11,485 bases of DNA from Flavobacteriaceae bacterium (GTDB taxonomy: Bacteria; Bacteroidota; Bacteroidia; Flavobacteriales; Flavobacteriaceae), in NCBI GenBank assembly GCA_018608735.1, contig JABAYZ010000185.1, positions 1-11,485 of the forward strand, in the 5' to 3' direction. Both the position numbers and the translations under genes were made by a program. Under the pieces are notes generated by a model, which did not search any database, was not told the origin of the DNA, and was given only the letters and a program-made list of their open reading frames with translations. The number at the start of each line of letters is the position of its first letter. Position 1 is the stretch's first letter. This document shows positions 6,759 to 11,485 of the stretch, in pieces.

Positions 6759-7796
6759 ATGATGAAGGCTACTTATTTTAGATATCAACTTCAGTTCAAA
6801 CAAGCAAGCGGTACCTCTCGCGGCGTTTTAACCTACAAAGACACTTGGTTTATACAAATTGAAGACCTTGCCCTTAAGGGTATAGGAGAATGCGGTATGT
6901 TTAAAGGATTGAGTGTAGATGACCGTCCAGATTTTGAAACCAAACTCGCCTGGACCTGCGAAAATATTCATTTAGGGCTTAATGTACTACTTAGAGATTT
7001 GATTGAATTTCCTTCCATTCAATTTGGCTTGGAAATGGCTTTTCAAGCATTAACCGCTAAAACGCCTTTTGAATTGTTTCCCTCTAAGTTCACTGAGGGG
7101 CAAAATTCAATCCCAATTAATGGTTTGATTTGGATGGGCGAAGCATCTTTTATGAAACAACAAATTAAAGCAAAACTTGACGCAGGATTTTCATGTATAA
7201 AGCTTAAAATTGGGGCGATTGATTTTGATAAAGAGTTGGACCTTATAAACTCTATTCGACAGGAGTTTGACGCACAAACTGTTGAAATTCGTGTTGATGC
7301 CAATGGTGCATTTAAACCCTCTGAAGCTTTAGAGAAATTAAAACGACTTTCGGAATATGACCTACATTCCATAGAACAACCCATTCAACAAGGGCACATA
7401 CACGACATGGCGCATTTATGTGAAAACACCCCCTTGCCAATTGCTTTGGATGAAGAATTAATAGGCGTGTTTTCTGTAACAAATAAGACAAAATTACTAC
7501 AAACTATCAAACCGCAATATATCATCTTAAAACCAACATTGATAGGAGGGTATAAAGGCAGTCAGGAATGGATAGATATCGCAGAGTCAAATGATATAGG
7601 TTGGTGGATAACCAGTGCGTTGGAAAGTAATATTGGACTTAATGCGATTGCACAATGGACCTATACACTTAATAGTCCAATGCCTCAAGGGTTAGGTACA
7701 GGAGGATTGTTTACTAATAATATTCAAGCCCCTTTAGTTGTCGATTCGGGGCAATTATTTTATGATCAAAAAACAAAGTGGAATTTAAATTTTTAA
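6759..7796 (+). CDS. menC: o-Succinylbenzoate synthase MenC (enolase superfamily)
   Basis: MenC dehydrates SHCHC to o-succinylbenzoate. The 345-residue protein keeps the whole active site of the enolase superfamily. The KLK motif is at 148-150 (Lys150 as the catalytic base). The three metal ligands are Asp180 in VDANGAF, Glu206 in SIEQPI and Asp231 in ALDEEL. Lys258 lies in ILKPTLIGG. The C-terminal barrel segment TSALESNIGLNAIAQW (285-300) is typical of the family. Related enzymes (N-acylamino acid racemase, dipeptide epimerase) share these residues, but the men context settles the role. The first of two adjacent ATGs (6759 and 6762) is used here; the choice changes one residue. The 57-nt gap after menA has no recognisable terminator, so it may belong to the same transcript. 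The next gene starts 6 nt after its stop. Confidence 0.95.
   Translation: MMKATYFRYQLQFKQASGTSRGVLTYKDTWFIQIEDLALKGIGECGMFKGLSVDDRPDFETKLAWTCENIHLGLNVLLRDLIEFPSIQFGLEMAFQALTAKTPFELFPSKFTEGQNSIPINGLIWMGEASFMKQQIKAKLDAGFSCIKLKIGAIDFDKELDLINSIRQEFDAQTVEIRVDANGAFKPSEALEKLKRLSEYDLHSIEQPIQQGHIHDMAHLCENTPLPIALDEELIGVFSVTNKTKLLQTIKPQYIILKPTLIGGYKGSQEWIDIAESNDIGWWITSALESNIGLNAIAQWTYTLNSPMPQGLGTGGLFTNNIQAPLVVDSGQLFYDQKTKWNLNF
7781..7795 (+). repeat. Right copy of the 15-bp direct repeat flanking menC
   Basis: This second copy of GAATTTAAATTTTTA covers the last codons of menC and lies 7 nt before the start of the CPBP gene. It is identical to 6738-6752. See the finding on this repeat. Confidence 0.55.
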
Positions 7797-7802
7797 GTTA
7801 TT

Positions 7803-8735
7803 ATGAATTACATTAATCAAGCCTTTAAAGGAAAAAATAACCTTTGGATGTTTCTTCTCACAACATCTCTTGTTTCAGGTATGTTTATTTTAAATTTTAT
7901 CACGTATTTATTATCTTCAAAAGAAGATATGGATGAAGTTTATGATCTAATGAAAAGTATTCCAGCAAATATATCGTTAATTGTTAATTTATTGCCTTTC
8001 GTTTTTTTGCTAGGATTGCTTTTCCTTTTGGTTAAACAGTTGCATGAAAGAAGTATTTTGTCGTTGTCAACTAGTAGAGTAAAAATAGATTGGAGTAGAT
8101 CATTTTTTTCTTTTTCGTTAATTATAATAACTTCATTACTCATTTTTGCAGTTTCTGCTTATTTCGATCCTTCAGCCATTGAGATGCAGTTTGATTTAAA
8201 AAAATTTTCAATATTATTTGCTATTAGTATTTTGTTGTTTCCTTTCCAAATTGGATTGGAAGAATATTTATTTAGAGGATATTTGATGCAGCAAATTGGA
8301 GTCATCGCAAGAAATAGGTGGTTTCCTCTAATGATAACTTCACTATTCTTCGGGCTCTTTCATAGTGCAAATCCTGAAGTGGCAGAAATTGGATTTATTA
8401 CCATGGTATTTTATATTGGTACAGGATTATTTTTGGGAATTATAACCTTAATGGATGATGGTCTGGAACTTGCTTTAGGATTTCACCTTGGAAATAATTT
8501 ATTGGCGGCATTATTAATAACCTCTGACTGGTCTGCACTCCAAACAGATGCAATTTTCAGATATACAGCTTCTGAAGCCAACATTACCGCATTAGAAATT
8601 ATTTTGCCCGTATTTTTGTTCTACCCTATTCTAATCTATATTTTTGCAAAAGTATATAAATGGACCAACTGGAAAGATAAATTAACAGGCCCAGTCACAA
8701 AAGATCCGTTGCCAACCCCAAGTATTTCTGAATAA
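7803..8735 (+). CDS. CPBP family intramembrane glutamic endopeptidase (Abi/Rce1-like)
   Basis: This 310-residue polytopic membrane protein has about eight hydrophobic segments and the full CPBP signature. Motif 1 is EEYLFR (153-158, tandem Glu plus Arg158). Motif 2 is FGLFH (183-187, His187). Motif 3 is HLGNN (228-232, His228 with Asn231/232). These residues form the active site of Rce1-type intramembrane proteases, so the enzyme is probably active. Its substrate is unknown. Family members process prenylated proteins in eukaryotes, or take part in bacteriocin self-immunity or membrane protein processing in bacteria. It starts 6 nt after menC, and its TAA stop directly abuts the menE start, so it is co-transcribed with pathway enzymes. 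No direct role in menaquinone synthesis is known to me. The C-terminal tail after the last helix (about 285-310) is hydrophilic and Pro-rich. Confidence 0.88.
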   Translation: MNYINQAFKGKNNLWMFLLTTSLVSGMFILNFITYLLSSKEDMDEVYDLMKSIPANISLIVNLLPFVFLLGLLFLLVKQLHERSILSLSTSRVKIDWSRSFFSFSLIIITSLLIFAVSAYFDPSAIEMQFDLKKFSILFAISILLFPFQIGLEEYLFRGYLMQQIGVIARNRWFPLMITSLFFGLFHSANPEVAEIGFITMVFYIGTGLFLGIITLMDDGLELALGFHLGNNLLAALLITSDWSALQTDAIFRYTASEANITALEIILPVFLFYPILIYIFAKVYKWTNWKDKLTGPVTKDPLPTPSISE

Positions 8736-9797
8736 TTGAAAATTAAACACACATATAAACACCCGCATTCGGCATTTAAACTGGAAGGTGTTTTGTATAA
8801 TAATATTAGCCTAGCTAAACTGGCTGAGCAATACAGAAATAAAGGAGAGGGTTATCAGGTTTCACTAGGTCGTTTTATAATGCAATGGATAGATGCAAGC
8901 CCAGAACTAACACTTCAAACCTCTGGATCAACAGGAGCACCCAAAACGGTTTTTATGTCCAAACAAGCCATGGTAAACTCTGCCATTGCCACTGGAGACT
9001 ATTTTAAATTGACGGCTGGTAATACCGCCTTATCCTGCTTGCCATTTGAATATATTGCCGCCAAAATGATGTTTGTAAGAGCATATGTCTTAGGGCTAGA
9101 TTTATATTGTGTTCAGCCCTGTTCGAACCCTTTAAAAGGGAGCTCTAAAGTATATGATTTTTGTGCGATGGTACCTTTACAAGTAGAACAGTCTATACAT
9201 GATTTACACCAAATAAAAACGCTCATCGTTGGAGGCGCAGCGCTTTCAAAAACGTTGACGATTAAGCTTAAAAATTCACCTACTAATAGCTATGAAACTT
9301 TTGGTATGACAGAAACTGTCAGTCATATTGCGGTTAAAAACATCAGTACATCTTCAACTGTTTTTGAAGTCTTGCCATCAATTTCTGTTGGAGTAGATTC
9401 TCGAAACTGTTTATATATTGAAGCACCTCATATACTATCAACCCCAATTCAAACCAATGATGTGATCAATCTTATTTCTAAGACAAGATTTGAATGGATA
9501 GGCCGATATGACACCATTATAAATTCTGGAGGCCTAAAAATAGCCCCTGAAAAATTAGAACAGCACTTGGAAGGCTTTATTGAAGACCGCTTTTTTATTG
9601 GCTCTCAAAAAAACGACACTCTGGGAGAGGTAATTGTGATTGTTATTGAGCGGTCATCAGCATATAAAACATTAGATTTTGATGTCTTAGAACCGTTTAT
9701 GCGCCCCAAATATGTGTATTATGTGGAACAGTTTATAGAAACGGTATCGGGAAAAATTAAACGAAAAGAAACTTTAGCTTTAGTTACACCTGAATAA
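8736..9797 (+). CDS. menE: o-Succinylbenzoate-CoA ligase MenE, short form with TTG start
   Basis: MenE is an adenylate-forming ligase that activates o-succinylbenzoate with ATP and then CoA, supplying the MenB substrate. Motifs are the P-loop TSGSTGAPK (62-70), YETFGMTET (186-194), GRYDTIINSGGLKIAP (256-271) with the hinge Asp259, and the catalytic lysine Lys340 in SGKIKR (338-343). At 353 residues it is about 100 shorter than the E. coli enzyme. The loss lies before the P-loop, as I recall for other Bacteroidota MenE proteins, and the motifs themselves are intact. The start is a TTG at 8736. The codon before it is the CPBP stop, and the first in-frame ATG (8880) would remove a conserved-looking stretch of 48 residues. 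It is the last gene of the block and its 3' end overlaps the convergent carboxylase gene by 14 bp. Confidence 0.93.
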   Translation: MKIKHTYKHPHSAFKLEGVLYNNISLAKLAEQYRNKGEGYQVSLGRFIMQWIDASPELTLQTSGSTGAPKTVFMSKQAMVNSAIATGDYFKLTAGNTALSCLPFEYIAAKMMFVRAYVLGLDLYCVQPCSNPLKGSSKVYDFCAMVPLQVEQSIHDLHQIKTLIVGGAALSKTLTIKLKNSPTNSYETFGMTETVSHIAVKNISTSSTVFEVLPSISVGVDSRNCLYIEAPHILSTPIQTNDVINLISKTRFEWIGRYDTIINSGGLKIAPEKLEQHLEGFIEDRFFIGSQKNDTLGEVIVIVIERSSAYKTLDFDVLEPFMRPKYVYYVEQFIETVSGKIKRKETLALVTPE

Positions 9798-11412
9798 CGC
9801 CCATATTAAAGGCTTTTTGAATTGGGGCATGGTTGGCTGCTTCAATACCTATACTGATCCAATTACGTGTGTCTGTAGGCGCAATAACGGCATCTGTCCA
9901 CAAGCGTGCCGCAGAATAGTAAGGTGAGACTTGGTCGTCGTAGCGCGATTTAATGTCATCAAATAATTCAGCTTCTTTTTCGGGTGTAATGATTTCACCT
10001 TTCTTCTTTAGAGCTGCGGTTTCAATTTGTAACAATACTTTAGCAGCACTATTTCCACTCATCACCGCTAGGGCAGCACTTGGCCAGGCGACAATTAGCC
10101 GGGGGTCATAGGCCTTGCCACACATCGCATAATTTCCAGCACCATAGCTGTTTCCAATGATAATAGTAAATTTTGGAACGACACTATTGCTCACCGCATT
10201 GACCATCTTGGCGCCATCTTTTATAATTCCACTGTGTTCACTTTTACTGCCCACCATAAATCCAGTGACATCTTGTAAGAACACTAAGGGTATTTTTTTC
10301 TGGTTACAGTTGGCAATAAATCGCGTGGCTTTATCCGCACTATCATTATAAATTACCCCACCAAATTGCATTTCTCCTTTGGCATTTTTGACCAACTTCC
10401 TCTGATTAGCTACAATGCCAACCGCCCATCCATCAATACGAGCATAGCCCGTAATAATTGTTTTACCATAATCTGCTTTATAGTCTTCAAATTCGGAGTC
10501 ATCAACCAAACGCTTAATGATGTCATACATGTCATACTGATCAGCTCTTGATTTGGGAAGGATTCCATACAGTTCTTCTGGATTCGCTTTAGGAATTTTT
10601 GGTGCACTTCTGTTATAGCCTGCGTTGTCAGAATCCCCAATTTTACTCATAATGGATTTGATTTTATCTAACGCATCGGTGTCATCTTTGGCCTTATAAT
10701 CGGTAACACCACTTATTTCGCAATGCGTCGTTGCACCTCCAAGGGTTTCATTATCTATGGTTTCTCCAATGGCGGCTTTGACTAAATAGCTTCCTGCCAA
10801 AAAGATACTCGCCGTTTTATCAACAATAATGGCTTCATCACTCATAACGGGTAAGTAAGCACCCCCTGCGACACAACTGCCCATGATTGCCGAAATCTGC
10901 GTGATTCCCATGCTACTCATTTGTGCGTTATTTCTAAAAATCCGTCCAAAGTGTTCTTTATCTGGGAAAATTTCGTCTTGCATTGGCAGAAAGACCCCAG
11001 CAGAATCGACTAAGTAGATGATTGGCAATTTATTTTCGATAGCAATTTCTTGTGCTCTAAGATTTTTTTTAGCGCTAATAGGAAACCATGCACCCGCTTT
11101 TACCGTTGCATCATTAGCAACAACCACACACTGTTTGCCTTTAATAAATCCAATTTTCACAATAACCCCTCCAGATGGACACCCCCCATGAGTTGCATAC
11201 ATACCATCACCAACAAAAGCACCAATTTCAATAGAGTTTGACTTTGGATCCAACAGGTAGTCTATTCGCTCTCTAGCGGTCAGTTTTCCTTTGGCGTGTT
11301 CTTTTTCGATTTTGGCTTTTCCACCTCCTAATTTAACTTTCGCCAAACGCTTGATTAAATTGGTTACGAGTAATTTATTATAATCTTCGTTTTTGTTGAA
11401 GTTTAAATCCAT
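9784..11412 (-). CDS. Acyl-CoA carboxylase carboxyltransferase (beta) subunit, 3-methylcrotonyl-CoA carboxylase type
   Basis: This 542-residue protein is a carboxyltransferase subunit with the two crotonase-like halves of the family. It transfers CO2 from carboxybiotin to an acyl-CoA. The N-terminal half has GSCVAGGAYLPVMSDE (178-193). The C-terminal half has DVTGFMVG (381-388) and GAGNYAMCGKAYDPR (424-438), then WPSAALAVMSG (443-453). The GAGNY-MCG-AY segment points to 3-methylcrotonyl-CoA carboxylase (leucine breakdown) rather than propionyl-CoA carboxylase; geranyl-CoA carboxylase is another possibility. I set the start at the ATG 11412. A TTG at 11460 in frame would add 16 residues, but it coincides with the -33 promoter element and so lies upstream of the predicted transcript start. 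The biotin-carrying alpha subunit is not in the window. If it is adjacent, it must lie beyond the right edge, since menE converges on the 3' side. Confidence 0.9.
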   Translation of the reverse strand: MDLNFNKNEDYNKLLVTNLIKRLAKVKLGGGKAKIEKEHAKGKLTARERIDYLLDPKSNSIEIGAFVGDGMYATHGGCPSGGVIVKIGFIKGKQCVVVANDATVKAGAWFPISAKKNLRAQEIAIENKLPIIYLVDSAGVFLPMQDEIFPDKEHFGRIFRNNAQMSSMGITQISAIMGSCVAGGAYLPVMSDEAIIVDKTASIFLAGSYLVKAAIGETIDNETLGGATTHCEISGVTDYKAKDDTDALDKIKSIMSKIGDSDNAGYNRSAPKIPKANPEELYGILPKSRADQYDMYDIIKRLVDDSEFEDYKADYGKTIITGYARIDGWAVGIVANQRKLVKNAKGEMQFGGVIYNDSADKATRFIANCNQKKIPLVFLQDVTGFMVGSKSEHSGIIKDGAKMVNAVSNSVVPKFTIIIGNSYGAGNYAMCGKAYDPRLIVAWPSAALAVMSGNSAAKVLLQIETAALKKKGEIITPEKEAELFDDIKSRYDDQVSPYYSAARLWTDAVIAPTDTRNWISIGIEAANHAPIQKAFNMGVIQV

Positions 11413-11432
11413 GGTACTTATCTTTGTGTAAA

Positions 11433-11460
11433 CAAAAATAACATTATTCTTTGATTTCAA
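11433..11460 (-). promoter_or_regulatory. Promoter of the acyl-CoA carboxylase gene
   Basis: On the minus strand TTG (11460-11458) is followed after 17 nt by TATTTTTG (11440-11433). This matches both Bacteroidota elements (TTG and TAnnTTTG) at an accepted spacing. The -7 box ends 20 nt before the ATG at 11412, which leaves a short leader of about 15 nt. Confidence 0.7.
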
Positions 11461-11485
11461 GTTTTTGTTTAACGAACAATTATAA

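Noticed and set aside
7043..7384. Open frame of 113 codons on the minus strand inside menC
   Set aside because: It is fully antisense to a conserved enzyme with an intact active site, has a Ser/Asn-rich composition typical of shadow frames, and no promoter-like element was seen.
10410..10640. Open frame of 76 codons on the minus strand inside the carboxylase gene
   Set aside because: It lies in another frame of the same strand as a well-conserved gene and shows no family resemblance.
1..11485. Mobile elements, CRISPR arrays, tRNA or rRNA genes, phage or defence genes
   Set aside because: No transposase or integrase, repeat-spacer pattern, tRNA-like fold or toxin-antitoxin pair was seen. Almost all of the window is occupied by recognisable housekeeping genes, and no gene-free stretch exceeds 300 bases.

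Overview
The window reads as part of the chromosome of a marine member of the Flavobacteriaceae (Bacteroidota). Three things suggest this. The base composition is AT-rich. Promoter-like elements match the Bacteroidota form (TAnnTTTG, with or without an upstream TTG), and I see no convincing Shine-Dalgarno sequence before any start. The left edge carries the end of a proteorhodopsin-type retinal proton pump, common in marine flavobacteria. Genus and species cannot be read from this sequence.

Layout. Positions 1-177 hold the last 58 codons of the rhodopsin, closed by a strong intrinsic terminator (201-234). From about 280 to 9797 the plus strand is a nearly complete menaquinone (vitamin K2) biosynthesis locus. 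It begins with a hotdog thioesterase of the DHNA-CoA type (menI-like) and menF, which are almost abutting. menD follows with its own -7 element. Next is a small DUF2853 gene with its own terminator. The last block is cvfB-menB-menA-menC-CPBP protease-menE, with gaps of 12, 1, 57, 6 and 0 nt. On the minus strand, 11412 to 9784 encodes a carboxyltransferase (beta) subunit of a biotin-dependent acyl-CoA carboxylase, most like 3-methylcrotonyl-CoA carboxylase. It has a good promoter at 11433-11460 and its 3' end overlaps menE by 14 bp.

How the genes work together. MenF turns chorismate into isochorismate. MenD adds the succinyl-semialdehyde unit from 2-oxoglutarate to give SEPHCHC. MenC makes o-succinylbenzoate, MenE makes its CoA ester, and MenB closes the ring to DHNA-CoA. 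The thioesterase releases DHNA and MenA prenylates it in the membrane. Two steps have no gene here: MenH (SEPHCHC to SHCHC) and the final methyltransferase (MenG/UbiE). Three genes in the locus are not pathway enzymes: DUF2853, the S1-domain RNA-binding protein CvfB, and a CPBP intramembrane protease.

I found no clearly new multi-gene system. The points most worth checking are two apparently leaderless transcripts (menD and cvfB), a TTG start for menE directly after the preceding stop, a 15-bp direct repeat at the two ends of menC, the uncharacterised genes inside the locus, and the missing MenH. All family assignments come from recognising motifs by eye, without database searches.
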